Shown: positions 1 to 8,196, counted from the stretch's first letter. The stretch: 64,000 bases of DNA from Pseudomonas sp. 21 (GCF_000955805.1 NZ_JYOA01000001.1:412301-476300), one strand, 5' to 3'. Notes: generated by a model not told the origin, from the letters alone. Numbers and translations: made by a program.

Positions 1-17
1 CATGGCCCGCTCCTACC
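1..17. repeat. Edge-truncated REP-like palindrome half
   Basis: The first 17 bases read, on the minus strand, GTAGGAGCGGGCCATG. This is the same half-palindrome seen at 47359-47410. The rest of the element lies outside the window. Confidence 0.5.
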
Positions 18-50
18 GATGGGCACCGAACACATTGCCAGCCCCACAAG

Positions 51-78
51 AAAAACGGCGCCCGAAGGCGCCGTTTTT
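51..78 (-). terminator. Rho-independent terminator of the RraB-like gene
   Basis: A perfect 12-bp stem, AAAAACGGCGCC / GGCGCCGTTTTT, encloses a CGAA loop. It lies 18 bp past the stop of the minus-strand gene at 96-431. The A/T tails make it usable in both directions. Confidence 0.9.
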
Positions 79-95
79 CATGAGGCATCAGCCGA

Positions 96-431
96 TCAGA
101 GCGCCGACCAGCCGTCCATCTGACCGCCCAGGTCGGCGGAGTGCTCGGACAGCAGCGCCGCGTAGCCGCTGATGTGCTCGTGGGAGAGCTCCATCACCGG
201 GTAGGCCAGGACCTGCCAGGGCAGCTTGTCGTTGCCGTCGTACTCGGAGTACGCCACCTTCTGCCCGTTCTGCAGCAGCATGATGGCGAAGTCCAGGGCG
301 GACTGCTCGTCCGGGAAGATCACCGCGAACTCCACCTCATGCTCGAGGGAGAGGTCTTCGCCGTCTTCCTGCAGGGCCCACAGGGCATCGCCGATTTCGT
401 CTTCCGGGAAAAGCTGCTTGTCGCGGCTCAT
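96..431 (-). CDS. RraB-family ribonuclease E inhibitor protein
   Basis: A 111-residue acidic cytoplasmic protein. The segment LQEDGEDLSLEHEVEF followed by FPDEQSALDFA and the C-terminal MDGWSAL resemble the RraB fold (regulator of RNase E activity B), which binds RNase E and modulates mRNA decay. E. coli RraB is about 138 residues; this copy lacks the long acidic tail. I chose the ATG at 431 because the family similarity starts there; the reading frame stays open further upstream but that part is Arg/Pro/Cys-rich and not protein-like. It stands alone, with its own terminator just downstream. Function is inferred from family resemblance only. Confidence 0.8.
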   Translation of the reverse strand: MSRDKQLFPEDEIGDALWALQEDGEDLSLEHEVEFAVIFPDEQSALDFAIMLLQNGQKVAYSEYDGNDKLPWQVLAYPVMELSHEHISGYAALLSEHSADLGGQMDGWSAL

Positions 432-637
432 GTCACTGCTCCAGTTCGATTTACAAAATGCCCGTTTTGGGCACGCCCGCGCAGGATACCCGTCCTGCAT
501 GACAGATGCCGGAAAATCTCGCCGGCAGCATCGCCTTTGGTGATGTTCACCATCACGGTGTTTCACTTCCGCCCTCGCCCGCCCGGCGCGACGATGCCTC
601 CATCGGGCCTGCGCCCTCCCACATCGAGCCTGCGACC

Positions 638-835
638 ATGCACAGCACCGAGGCGGCATACCGCATCACCTACATCACCCTGGACGAGGTGCAGTTGCAC
701 TTCGAGACCCAGATCGCCGTACCCGACGAGGAAGGCGGCCTGGCCCTGCACAGCGCCGCCACCCTGCCCGAAGAACGCCGGGTGCTGCGCGAGCTAATCT
801 GCGAAGGGCACGAACAGCAGGCCCTGGTCGCCTGA
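638..835 (+). CDS. Small conserved-looking hypothetical protein
   Basis: A 65-residue acidic protein beginning [18 protein letters not shown]. It has an alternating hydrophobic pattern ([19 protein letters not shown]) suggesting beta strands, then a charged helix ([18 protein letters not shown]). I prefer the ATG at 638 because upstream in-frame sequence is low-complexity. No signal peptide, membrane segment or known domain is evident. It is transcribed divergently from the RraB-like gene and ends before a strong hairpin. I do not recognise the family. Confidence 0.6.
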   Translation: MHSTEAAYRITYITLDEVQLHFETQIAVPDEEGGLALHSAATLPEERRVLRELICEGHEQQALVA

Positions 836-862
836 TCTCGGGAAAGTTTAGACCCTGCCAAG

Positions 863-890
863 CAAATGCCCCGCTCGTGCGGGGCATTTG
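863..890. terminator. Bidirectional terminator between convergent genes
   Basis: A 10-bp perfect stem, CAAATGCCCC / GGGGCATTTG, with an 8-base loop. It lies between the stop at 835 (plus strand) and the stop at 907 (minus strand), so it probably serves both transcripts. Confidence 0.85.
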
Positions 891-906
891 TGTTACCAGC
901 CGGGCA

Positions 907-3150
907 TCACGCCTGTAGCTGATTGCCGATCGGCAAGGTGCGGACGCGCTTGCCGGTCGCCGCGAACAGCGCGTTGGCCAGCGCCGGCGCCAGCGGCGGC
1001 ACGCCGGGCTCACCGACACCGGTCGGCGGCTCGGCCGATGGCACGATGTGCACCTCGACCACCGGCATCTCGTTGATGCGCAGCACCTGGAAGTCGTGGA
1101 AGTTGGACTGGTCGACCTTGCCGTCGGTCAGCGTGATGGCGCTGTGCAGCGCCGCGGACAGGGCAAAGCCGATACCGCCTTCCATCTGCGCCTTGATCAC
1201 GTCCGGGTTGATCGCCAGGCCGCAATCCACCGCGCAGACCACGCGGTCCACCTTGAAGCTCTTGTCGGCCTTGTAGGTCACTTCCACCACCTGGGCGACG
1301 AAGCTGCCGAACGACTCGTGCACGGCGATACCACGGCCACGCTGCTCGCCGTCCTTGCCCTTCTCCAGCGGCGCCAGCCAGTTGGCGCGCTGCGCCACCA
1401 GCTCCAGCGCACCACGGTGACGCGGGTGTTTCTCCAGCAGCTTGCGGCGGAACTCGTACGGGTCCTGCTTGGCAGCGATGGCCGCTTCGTCGATCAGCGT
1501 TTCGGTGGAGAACGCGGTGTGGGTATGGCCCACCGAGCGCCACCACTGGGTCGGCACGGTAACGTTCTCCGTCAGCGCCTGTTCGACGCGCAGGTTGGGC
1601 ACGGCGTAAGGCAGGTCGGCGGCGCCCTCGACGGCAATCTTGTCGACGCCGTCCTTGACCATGAACTTCTCGAACGGCGTGCCGACGATGAAGGATTGCC
1701 CCACCAGCCGCTGCTCCCAGCCCACCAGGTTGCCCTGGGCGTCCACCGCCAACCGCGCGCGGTGCAGGAAGGCCGGACGGTAGTAGCCGGCGCGAGTGTC
1801 GTCCTCGCGGGTCCAGACCATCTTGATCGGCACCTTCACGCCCTGCTCGCGGGCGGCCTTGGCGATGGCGACCGCTTCCAGCACGTAGTCCGAATGCGGA
1901 TTGGCGCGGCGGCCGAAGCTGCCGCCGGCGTACAGCTGGGTGATGCTCACCTGCTCGGGCTGCAGGCCCAGCAATTGCGCCACCGACATCTGGTCGCCGG
2001 TCTGCCACTGCTCGCCGTTCCAGATCTGGCAGCCGTCTTCCTTGAGGAAGACCACGCAGTTCAGCGGCTCCATGGCGGCATGGGCGAGGTAGGGGAACTG
2101 GTATTCCGCCTCGATCAGGTGCGCCGGTTTCTCCAGCGCCTTGGCGACATCGCCGTCGTTGCGCGCCACCAGGCCCGGCTTGCTGGCCATGTCACGGTAC
2201 TGGGCGAAGATTTCCTTGCTGCCCATCTTGAACGCCTTGCTCTCGTCCCATTCGACTTGCAATGCATCGCGGCCCTGGCGCGCCGCCCAGGTGTTCTTCG
2301 CCAGCACGGCAACACCGGCGAAACGGCGCTCGCTCCCCGGAAACTGCACCACGTCGACTACGCCGGGCACGGCCTTGGCCTTGCTGGCATCGACCTTGGC
2401 CGGCACGCCGCCGAAGCGCGGCGGGTGGGCGACTACCGCCACCAGCATGTCCGGCAGGTGCACGTCCTGGGTGAACTGCGCGGTGCCGTCGGTCTTGGAC
2501 GGGCTGTCCTTGCGCGGCAGCGACACCTGGCCGATCAGCTTGAAGTCCTTCGGCTCCTTGAGTTTCACATCCGCCGGCACCGGCTGCTTCGCCGCCGCCT
2601 CGGCCAATTCGCCGAAGCTTGCCTTGCGCCCGGACGGACCATGGCTGACCACACCGTTCTGCACCTGGATCTGCTCGGCGGGCACCTTCCACTGCTCCGC
2701 CGCCGCGCCGACCAGCATGGCGCGGGCGCTGGCGCCGGCCTTGCGCATCTGCTCGAAGGAGTTGGCCATGGCGTTGCTGCCACCGGTGCCCTGCAGGTTG
2801 CCGAAGGCCAAGTTGGCGTAGCGCTTGGCGTCAGCCGGTGCGCCTTCGACCTGCACATGGCTCCAGTCGGCGTCCAGCTCCTCGGCCACCAGCGTGGCCA
2901 GGCCGGTGTAGCTGCCCTGGCCCATTTCCACATGCTTGGCGATCACGGTGACGGTGCCGTCCGGGGCGATACGAACGAAGGCATTCGCTTCGAAATCACT
3001 GGCCGCCTGGACATCGCCCAGCTTGCCCAGCAGCGGTGCGAAGTAGATGCCCAGGGCCAAGCCGCCGGCGCCGCGCAGGAAGCTGCGGCGACTGACATTG
3101 AGGATGCTGCCGGCCTCGGCCGGCAGTTGGTCGATACGGGGTTCGAGCAT
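907..3150 (-). CDS. Molybdopterin-binding large subunit, xanthine dehydrogenase / isoquinoline 1-oxidoreductase type
   Basis: A 747-residue molybdenum hydroxylase catalytic subunit. A twin-arginine signal ([15 protein letters not shown], residues 20-34) indicates folded export to the periplasm, as in IorB-type enzymes. The segment with [16 protein letters not shown] and the C-terminal [18 protein letters not shown] are typical MoCo-binding signatures; Glu714 of GEPG is in the position of the catalytic base. It would hydroxylate an N-heterocycle or oxidise an aldehyde; the substrate is unknown. The start at 3150 lies 11 bp after the stop of the 2Fe-2S partner at 3162-3620, so the two form an operon. 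No cytochrome c or FAD subunit gene is adjacent. Confidence 0.9.
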   Translation of the reverse strand: MLEPRIDQLPAEAGSILNVSRRSFLRGAGGLALGIYFAPLLGKLGDVQAASDFEANAFVRIAPDGTVTVIAKHVEMGQGSYTGLATLVAEELDADWSHVQVEGAPADAKRYANLAFGNLQGTGGSNAMANSFEQMRKAGASARAMLVGAAAEQWKVPAEQIQVQNGVVSHGPSGRKASFGELAEAAAKQPVPADVKLKEPKDFKLIGQVSLPRKDSPSKTDGTAQFTQDVHLPDMLVAVVAHPPRFGGVPAKVDASKAKAVPGVVDVVQFPGSERRFAGVAVLAKNTWAARQGRDALQVEWDESKAFKMGSKEIFAQYRDMASKPGLVARNDGDVAKALEKPAHLIEAEYQFPYLAHAAMEPLNCVVFLKEDGCQIWNGEQWQTGDQMSVAQLLGLQPEQVSITQLYAGGSFGRRANPHSDYVLEAVAIAKAAREQGVKVPIKMVWTREDDTRAGYYRPAFLHRARLAVDAQGNLVGWEQRLVGQSFIVGTPFEKFMVKDGVDKIAVEGAADLPYAVPNLRVEQALTENVTVPTQWWRSVGHTHTAFSTETLIDEAAIAAKQDPYEFRRKLLEKHPRHRGALELVAQRANWLAPLEKGKDGEQRGRGIAVHESFGSFVAQVVEVTYKADKSFKVDRVVCAVDCGLAINPDVIKAQMEGGIGFALSAALHSAITLTDGKVDQSNFHDFQVLRINEMPVVEVHIVPSAEPPTGVGEPGVPPLAPALANALFAATGKRVRTLPIGNQLQA

Positions 3151-3161
3151 GGTGTCGGTCC

Positions 3162-3620
3162 TCAGGCCAGGGTCTGGGCGGCGTCGTGGATGGCCGCGCG
3201 GATCCGCGCATAGGTGGCGCAGCGGCAGATGTTGCCGCTCATGGCAGCGTCGATGTCGGCGTCGCTGGGCTTCTTGTTCGAGGCCAGCAGCGCGGTGGCC
3301 GACATGATCTGCCCGGACTGGCAGTAGCCGCACTGCACCACGTCGAGCTTGCGCCAGGCGTCCTGCACGGCCTTGCCCGCAGCCTGCTCGGCCACCGCTT
3401 CGATGGTGGTGATCTTCTTGCCGGCCACCGCCGCCAGCGGGGTGACGCAGGAGCGCGTGGGCTGGCCGTCGATGTGCACGGTGCAGGCGCCGCACAGCGC
3501 CATGCCGCAGCCGTACTTGGTGCCGGTCAGCCCGGCGACGTCACGAATGGCCCAGAGCAGCGGCATCTCACCGGGGGCGTCGAGCTGGTGGTCCTTGCCG
3601 TTCAGGTTCACGGTAATCAT
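3162..3620 (-). CDS. (2Fe-2S)-binding small subunit of molybdenum hydroxylase
   Basis: A 152-residue iron-sulfur subunit. Cys38/43/46/58 (CGMALCGAC...C) hold the N-terminal plant-ferredoxin-type cluster. Cys97/100 (CGYCQSG) and Cys132/134 (CRC) hold the second, four-helix-bundle cluster, as in IorA and XdhC-like subunits. It passes electrons from the MoCo in the neighbouring large subunit to an acceptor. The ATG at 3620 has a good ribosome site (AGAGGTGAA) a few bases upstream; an in-frame ATG 75 bp further up lacks one. First gene of the two-gene operon. No Tat signal is present, so it probably travels with the Tat-tagged large subunit (known for this family; inferred here). Confidence 0.92.
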   Translation of the reverse strand: MITVNLNGKDHQLDAPGEMPLLWAIRDVAGLTGTKYGCGMALCGACTVHIDGQPTRSCVTPLAAVAGKKITTIEAVAEQAAGKAVQDAWRKLDVVQCGYCQSGQIMSATALLASNKKPSDADIDAAMSGNICRCATYARIRAAIHDAAQTLA

Positions 3621-3889
3621 CAGGAAATTCACCTCTTTCACTGGGTGATAAAAAGCAGGGTCTTGAAATGGAGCGAAGCGCAATGGCTCCGACACGCAAT
3701 GGATTCAGCCTAGGCGCAGGGGCCGGCCGGTGCCGCGACGATACGCGAGGAAGGCGCCGAGCGGTTTGCCTGGTTCTCCGTAGGCTTGCCTGATACTGCA
3801 AAGGGTGTAGCGGCGTATAGGCGGCTCTATTCCGTGGTACTGCAACCGACAGGTACAGCTCTGGGATGGCCTAGCGCTGGCGGTGAGCT

Positions 3890-3910
3890 ATCGCGGACGG
3901 AGTCCGCGAT
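3890..3910. repeat. Type B REP palindrome, single copy
   Basis: A perfect palindrome ATCGCGGAC-GGA-GTCCGCGAT. The core resembles the type B repeats at 13636-13700 and 51984-52061, but here it closes on itself as a single hairpin. Confidence 0.8.
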
Positions 3911-3942
3911 CGGCTTCAGGCCACACCGCACAAAAACGAAGG

Positions 3943-3966
3943 TTCGCGAGCAAGCTCGCTCCTACA
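3943..3966. repeat. Type A REP element, single copy
   Basis: Contains TTCGCGAGCAAGCTCGCTCC, the commonest REP core in this window. Other copies are at 6376, 47212, 50107, 52093 and 63780. Confidence 0.85.
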
Positions 3967-3990
3967 GGGATACCGGGATTCCCGCGCACA

Positions 3991-4016
3991 AAAAAGCCAC
4001 TCCGAAGAGTGGCTTT
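3991..4016 (-). terminator. Terminator of mexS
   Basis: Stem AAGCCACTC / GAGTGGCTT with CGAA loop, followed on the minus strand by a run of Ts (plus-strand A-run at 3990-3995). It lies about 21 bp past the mexS stop. Confidence 0.88.
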
Positions 4017-4036
4017 CTCGCCTCACGGATGGCGGA

Positions 4037-5056
4037 TCACTCCGGCATCTTCATCACTACGCGGCCGCCGCCCGGGCAGGTTTCCATGTAGTAGTTGGCG
4101 TCGTGGTACTGGGCGAAGTCGAACACCCGGTCGATGCTCGGCTTGAGCAACTGGTCGGCGGTCATCTGGTTGATCGCGGTCAGCGCCCGTTGCACGGCTT
4201 CGTCGTTGCGGGTCAGGCCGATCTCCGGTTGCCCGGTGAAGTCCAGCACGCAGTGACGGTAGAACTGCAGGTGCTTCTTGAACGCGGCGCAGGCCGGGAA
4301 GGCTGCGTCGTTGCCGCCGTTGATGCCGTAGAGGATCAGCTTGCCGCGCGGAGCCGCCACGTCGCCCAGCAGTTTCATCTGCGGGCCGGCGCACTGGTCG
4401 AGGACGATCTCCACGCCTTCACCCTTGGTGAAGCGCTCGACTTCCAGCACCAGGTCCTGCTCCTCGGTGTAGATGATCTTGTCCGCCCCCAGGCCCTTGA
4501 GGAACTCACGGGTTTCCTCGTGGCTGGTGGTAGCGATCACCTGGGCGCCCAGCGCCTTGGCCAGTTGCACCGCCTGCGGGGCGAGGCAATGACCGGCCTC
4601 GGTGATCAGCACGCGCTGGCCGGGCTTGATCTGCGCCAACTCCACCAGGGCGAAGTAGGAATACAGCAGGCCGGTGTAGTGCACGGCGGCTTCGACCGGG
4701 GTCAGCACCTCGGGATAACGGGTCAGCGAGGTGCGCGGCACGATGACGTGGTCGCCCCAGGCCGGGTACAGGTTCGGCGAGTTCGCCGGAAAACTGGCCA
4801 CCGCCACGCCGGGCTCGAGGTCTTCAACCCCCTCGCCCACGGCTTCGACGATGCCGGAGAGTTCGTAACCGATGCCCGCCGGCAGCTTGGCCTGATCCGG
4901 GGCGAGGTTCTGCCGCCAGAGCACATCGCGCCAACTGACGCCCAGTGCCTGGGTACGGACCAGCACTTCACCCGGCCCCGGCTGCGGGGTCGGCATTTCC
5001 TCGATCTTCAGGACCGAGGCGTCACCGAACTGGTGGAAACGGATCATGCGGGACAT
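4037..5056 (-). CDS. mexS: MexS, medium-chain (quinone-type) oxidoreductase linked to MexT
   Basis: A 339-residue MDR-superfamily NAD(P)H oxidoreductase transcribed away from mexT. In P. aeruginosa mexS (qrh) loss activates MexT and hence MexEF-OprN, so MexS probably removes a metabolite or electrophile that MexT responds to. GroES-like part roughly residues 1-125, Rossmann part 126-260. The nucleotide-binding loop reads VLITEAGHCLAPQAVQLA, which lacks the glycine-rich pattern normal in the family. Assignment rests on position next to mexT-mexEF-oprN, length and overall recall of the family. The start at 5056 is preceded by AAGGCGAGG; a second ATG three codons in (5047) is possible. Confidence 0.88.
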   Translation of the reverse strand: MSRMIRFHQFGDASVLKIEEMPTPQPGPGEVLVRTQALGVSWRDVLWRQNLAPDQAKLPAGIGYELSGIVEAVGEGVEDLEPGVAVASFPANSPNLYPAWGDHVIVPRTSLTRYPEVLTPVEAAVHYTGLLYSYFALVELAQIKPGQRVLITEAGHCLAPQAVQLAKALGAQVIATTSHEETREFLKGLGADKIIYTEEQDLVLEVERFTKGEGVEIVLDQCAGPQMKLLGDVAAPRGKLILYGINGGNDAAFPACAAFKKHLQFYRHCVLDFTGQPEIGLTRNDEAVQRALTAINQMTADQLLKPSIDRVFDFAQYHDANYYMETCPGGGRVVMKMPE

Positions 5057-5369
5057 CACATACCTCGCCTTAGTAGTGCTCATAGCCACGGACTCTATCC
5101 GGGCTTTAGGGGTGACGCCACCGTTCACCATTGATAATTGACATAAACGCCGATGATTCGGCCCGCGTTGAAAGCCTTGTCCGGCGCGGCTGCAAGGCTC
5201 TGCGACGGGGCTGCGGGAGGGGCCGCGGCGGCTCTGTTCATACAGAGTCTGACCACACTGCCGGGGCGAGATTCTCATTAAAAAAGTGGAAATTGATCAA
5301 GGACTTATCTGACAGACTTGACTCAGGACACGCTCGGCCCCACTTTTCCCCCATCGCCAGGGAGTCCCT
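5057..5369. other. Divergent mexS-mexT control region
   Basis: A 313-bp gene-free stretch between the divergent starts of mexS and mexT. It holds a candidate MexT box at 5134-5157 nearer mexS, then a GC-rich spacer, then an AT-richer stretch (5275-5320) that may hold the mexT promoter. No small ORF looks real. Confidence 0.75.
5134..5157 (-). promoter_or_regulatory. Candidate MexT-binding box upstream of mexS
   Basis: The minus strand reads ATCA-TCGGC-GTTTAT-GTCA-ATTAT. The MexT consensus I recall is ATCA-N5-GTCGAT-N4-ACYAT. Spacing is identical and 12 of 15 specified positions match. MexT is known to activate mexS in P. aeruginosa. Inference from motif and location. Confidence 0.55.
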
Positions 5370-6284
5370 ATGAACCGCAACGACCTACGCAAGGTTGATC
5401 TCAACCTGTTGATCGTTTTTGAGACGCTGATGCATGAGCGCAGCGTGACCCGCGCCGCCGAGAAGCTGTTCCTCGGCCAGCCGGCGATCAGTGCGGCCCT
5501 GGCGCGACTGCGCGGTCTGTTCGACGATCCGCTGTTCGTCCGCACCGGGCGCAGCATGGAACCCACCGCGCGGGCGCAGGAAATCTTCGGCCACCTCTCG
5601 CCGGCGCTGGACTCCATCTCCACCGCCCTGAGCCGCGCCGCCGACTTCGACCCGGCCACCAGCAAGGCGGTGTTCCGCATCGGCCTGTCCGATGACGTGG
5701 AGTTCGGCCTGCTGCCGCCGCTGCTGCGCCGCCTGCGCTCCGAGGCGCCGGGCATCACCCTGGTGGTGCGCCGCGCCAACTACCTGCTGATGCCACAGCT
5801 GCTGTCCTCCGGGGAAATCTCCGTGGGCGTGAGCTACACCGACGAGCTGCCGGCCAACGCCAAGCGCAAGACCCTGCGCCGCAGCACCTGGAAAATCCTG
5901 CGCGCCGACTCGATTCCCGGCGCACTGACCCTCGATGACTACTGCGCGCGCCCGCACGCGCTGGTGTCCTACGCCGGCGACCTGGACGGTTTCGTCGACC
6001 AGACCCTCGCCGAGATGGACCGCAAGCGCCAGGTGGTGCTGGCCGTGCCGCAGTTCGTCGGCCTCGCCCAGTTGCTGGCCGGCACCGACATCATCGCCAC
6101 CGTGCCCGAGTACGTGGCCCTGGCACTCACCGCCGCCGGCGGCCTGCGCGCCGAGGAGCCGCCCTTCCCCACCCGTCTGGCCGAGTTGTCCATGGTCTGG
6201 CGCGGCGCCCAGGACCAGGACCCGGCCGAGCGCTGGCTGCGCTCGCGGATCACCATGTTCGTGGGTGACCCCGACAGCCTGTGA
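5370..6284 (+). CDS. mexT: MexT, LysR-type activator of mexEF-oprN
   Basis: A 304-residue LysR regulator with winged-HTH at about residues 8-66 (MHERSVTRAAEKLFLGQPAI core) and a co-inducer-binding domain after about 90 that begins FRIGLSDDVEFGLLPPLL. It sits between divergent mexS and downstream mexEF-oprN, as in P. aeruginosa. The ATG at 5370 follows AGGGAGT; 304 residues is the length of the functional form. An octamer CGGCCAGC (5474-5481), duplicated in some PAO1 lineages where it breaks the frame, occurs once here, so the gene is intact. Known to respond to redox or electrophile stress and to chloramphenicol-like compounds. Confidence 0.95.
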   Translation: MNRNDLRKVDLNLLIVFETLMHERSVTRAAEKLFLGQPAISAALARLRGLFDDPLFVRTGRSMEPTARAQEIFGHLSPALDSISTALSRAADFDPATSKAVFRIGLSDDVEFGLLPPLLRRLRSEAPGITLVVRRANYLLMPQLLSSGEISVGVSYTDELPANAKRKTLRRSTWKILRADSIPGALTLDDYCARPHALVSYAGDLDGFVDQTLAEMDRKRQVVLAVPQFVGLAQLLAGTDIIATVPEYVALALTAAGGLRAEEPPFPTRLAELSMVWRGAQDQDPAERWLRSRITMFVGDPDSL

Positions 6285-6303
6285 CGGTCGACGCCGGATT
6301 CAA

Positions 6304-6355
6304 CCTGTAGGAGCGCGCCATGCGCGCAATCGCGGGTATGGCCCGTTCCTACAGG
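6304..6355. repeat. REPIN-like inverted pair (type D)
   Basis: Outer arms CCTGTAGGA (6304-6312) and TCCTACAGG (6347-6355) enclose a CGCGCCATGCGCGC palindrome. It is related to the element at 47359-47410. Confidence 0.75.
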
Positions 6356-6375
6356 TGGACATTGACGTCAGGCGG

Positions 6376-6398
6376 TTCGCGAGCAAGCTCGCTCCTAC
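6376..6398. repeat. Type A REP element
   Basis: Contains TTCGCGAGCAAGCTCGCTCC, a single copy just after the type D pair. Confidence 0.85.
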
Positions 6399-6473
6399 GA
6401 AAAGCCGCTCCGGCTTTTGAAGACTTCCAGAGAAATATCCGCGCGCTCCGAACGGCCCCGTTCAACGAGGGAA

Positions 6474-6577
6474 TTTTTCGCCTAAGCGAAAAACCAGATG
6501 TCCGGGGCAAGACCTTTGCCTACTTTGGGTGGGGCGGCCATCCGTCGTTTGCCAAAGTAGGTCGCCCGAGGGGGCGA
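6474..6577. repeat. Mosaic of three hairpins
   Basis: Three nested-order inverted repeats: TTTTTCGC-ctaa-GCGAAAAA (6474-6493), CCTACTTTGG (6519-6528) with CCAAAGTAGG (6552-6561), and TCGCCC / GGGCGA (6562-6577). It resembles a decayed intergenic element common in Pseudomonas genomes rather than a terminator. Confidence 0.6.
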
Positions 6578-6735
6578 AACAGGAAGCCCGCGCGCACGCC
6601 GAGGCGGCGCAGAAATACACGACCACAAGCAATATCATCGCGGAAAAGTCCGCATGGACATGGGGTACAGCGCGCTCACGGCAATCCCCGTGCCCACTCC
6701 TTCTATCTATTCCTGCGCATAGTGCAAAAGCATTT

Positions 6736-6759
6736 ATCACTGCGCGTGATAATCAAAAT
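6736..6759 (+). promoter_or_regulatory. Weak candidate MexT box upstream of mexE
   Basis: Reads ATCA-CTGCG-CGTGAT-AATC-AAAAT, with the spacing of the recalled MexT consensus. ATCA, GAT and the terminal AT match; the rest does not (10 of 15 positions). The embedded ATCACTGCGCGTGAT is itself a palindrome-like ATCA...TGAT pair. It is about 92 bp upstream of mexE. Confidence 0.4.
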
Positions 6760-6850
6760 CTGCTCGTTCGATTAGTGCCCGAGCGCCCCCTTGCGCAGAC
6801 TCCGCTCCATCAGAAATCCCAAAACCAATTAGATCGCCGGAGTCTTTTCC

Positions 6851-8086
6851 ATGGAGCGAAATCTGAACACCTTGCGTATTCCGTTGGCGTTGGCCGCCGT
6901 GCTGGTTCTCAGCGCCTGCGGCAAGGGCCAGGAGGCGGCACAGAACATGGCCGCCCCCAAGGTCAGCGTGGCGGACGTCATCGAACAACCGATCAACGAA
7001 TGGGACGAGTTCACCGGCCGCCTGGAGGCTCCGGAGTCCGTCGAACTGCGTCCGCGCGTCTCCGGCTACATCGACCGCGTCGCCTTCCGCGAAGGCGCGC
7101 TGGTGAAGAAAGGCGACCTGCTGTTCCAGATCGACCCGCGGCCGTTCCAGGCCGAGGTCCATCGCCTGGAAGCCCAGCTGCAACAGGCCCGCGCCAACCA
7201 GACCCGTACCGTCAACGAGGCGTCGCGCGGTGATCGCCTGCGCGCCACCAACGCGATTTCCGCGGAACTCGCCGACGCCCGCACCGCCGCCGCCACCGAG
7301 GCGAAAGCCGTGGTCGCCGCGACCCAGGCGGAGCTGGACAACGCCCGCCTGAACCTGTCGTTCACCCAGGTCACCGCGCCCATCGACGGCCGCGTCTCGC
7401 GCGCCGAAGTCACCGCCGGCAACCTGGTGAACAGCGGCCAGAGCGTGCTGACCACCCTGGTCTCCACCGACAAGGTCTACGCCTACTTCGACGCCGACGA
7501 GCGCGTCTACCTGAAGTACGTCGACCTCGCCCGCAAGGGCGGCCCGGACGCCCGCGGCACCAGCCCGGTGTACCTGGGCCTGACCGGCGAAGACGGCTTC
7601 CCTCACCAGGGTCGCCTGGACTTCCTGGACAACCAGGTCAACCCGAAGACCGGCACCATCCGTGGCCGCGCCGTGTTCGACAACGACGCCAACCAGTTCA
7701 CCCCCGGCCTGTACGCCCGCATCAAGCTGGTCGGCAGCGGCACCTACCCCGCCGCGCTGATCAAGGACGAAGCGGTCGGCACCGACCTGGGCAAGAAGTT
7801 CGTGCTGGTACTCGACAAGGACAGCAAGGTGCAATACCGCGGCATCGAGCTGGGCCCGAAACTCGAAGGCCTGCGCATCGTTCGCAACGGTCTGGTGAAG
7901 GGTGACCGCATCGTGGTCAACGGCCTGCAACGGGTTCGCCCGGGCGCCCAGGTCGATGCCCAGGGTGTCGAGATGGCCAGCAAGGAAACCCTCGCCAACC
8001 TCGAAAACCAGCGTCGTGCGCTGGAGAGCTTCGAGGCGCCGAAGGTGGCCGAGAAATCCGCCAAGCCGGGCGCGCCGCGCGGCTGA
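6851..8086 (+). CDS. mexE: MexE, RND periplasmic adaptor lipoprotein
   Basis: A 411-residue membrane-fusion protein of the MexEF-OprN tripartite pump. The signal peptide ends in a lipobox LSAC with lipidated Cys23. After it come the usual beta-barrel, lipoyl (PRVSGYIDRVAFREGALVKK region), alpha-hairpin (about 105-170, rich in Q/A/E) and membrane-proximal domains. The lipoyl half GRVSRAEVTAGNLVNSG follows the hairpin. It bridges MexF in the inner membrane and OprN in the outer membrane. First gene of the operon downstream of mexT; expression is expected to depend on MexT. Length is close to the PAO1 protein (about 414). Confidence 0.95.
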   Translation: MERNLNTLRIPLALAAVLVLSACGKGQEAAQNMAAPKVSVADVIEQPINEWDEFTGRLEAPESVELRPRVSGYIDRVAFREGALVKKGDLLFQIDPRPFQAEVHRLEAQLQQARANQTRTVNEASRGDRLRATNAISAELADARTAAATEAKAVVAATQAELDNARLNLSFTQVTAPIDGRVSRAEVTAGNLVNSGQSVLTTLVSTDKVYAYFDADERVYLKYVDLARKGGPDARGTSPVYLGLTGEDGFPHQGRLDFLDNQVNPKTGTIRGRAVFDNDANQFTPGLYARIKLVGSGTYPAALIKDEAVGTDLGKKFVLVLDKDSKVQYRGIELGPKLEGLRIVRNGLVKGDRIVVNGLQRVRPGAQVDAQGVEMASKETLANLENQRRALESFEAPKVAEKSAKPGAPRG

Positions 8087-8118
8087 CCCGTAACCCGTAA
8101 TCCCTGAACCGCTCTACC

Positions 8119-8140
8119 AGGCCCTGTCCCACCAGGGCCT
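8119..8140 (+). other. Intercistronic hairpin between mexE and mexF
   Basis: An 8-bp perfect stem AGGCCCTG / CAGGGCCT with TCCCAC loop, not followed by a T-run. It may slow 3' decay of mexE mRNA or tune the mexE:mexF ratio; this is inference. Confidence 0.5.
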
Positions 8141-8196
8141 TGGGTGACCTTTGTCCCGGGTTTGGCGAACCGCAGCGTTCGCGACAGGAACCAGCC

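Larger units (their letters stand above)
3621..4036. other. Gene-free stretch with REP palindromes
   Basis: About 416 bp between the 2Fe-2S subunit and mexS. The part next to 3620 must hold the promoter of the molybdenum hydroxylase operon. The rest holds two REP-type palindromes and the mexS terminator. No convincing coding sequence is present. Confidence 0.7.
6285..6850. other. mexT-mexE intergenic region with repeats
   Basis: A 566-bp gene-free region. The first 120 bp is a REPIN-like pair and a type A REP. Bases 6470-6580 form a mosaic of inverted repeats. The last roughly 120 bp, AT-richer, should contain the mexEF-oprN promoter and MexT box. ORFs here are Arg/Cys-rich and not protein-like. 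Confidence 0.7.

Noticed and set aside
1048..3213. A 721-residue plus-strand frame opposite the molybdenum hydroxylase
   Set aside because: Composition is His/Arg/Gly-rich and it contains no recognisable motif; the minus-strand gene has all family signatures.
4023..4394. Minus-strand frame inside mexS
   Set aside because: Out-of-phase shadow of mexS.
6474..6493. Hairpin TTTTTCGC-ctaa-GCGAAAAA as mexT terminator
   Set aside because: The stem is AT-rich with the T-run on the wrong side for plus-strand termination; it looks like part of a dispersed repeat.
6320..6775. Possible 151-residue gene in the mexT-mexE spacer
   Set aside because: It is built from REP and inverted repeats, Arg/Ser-rich, and lacks a ribosome site.
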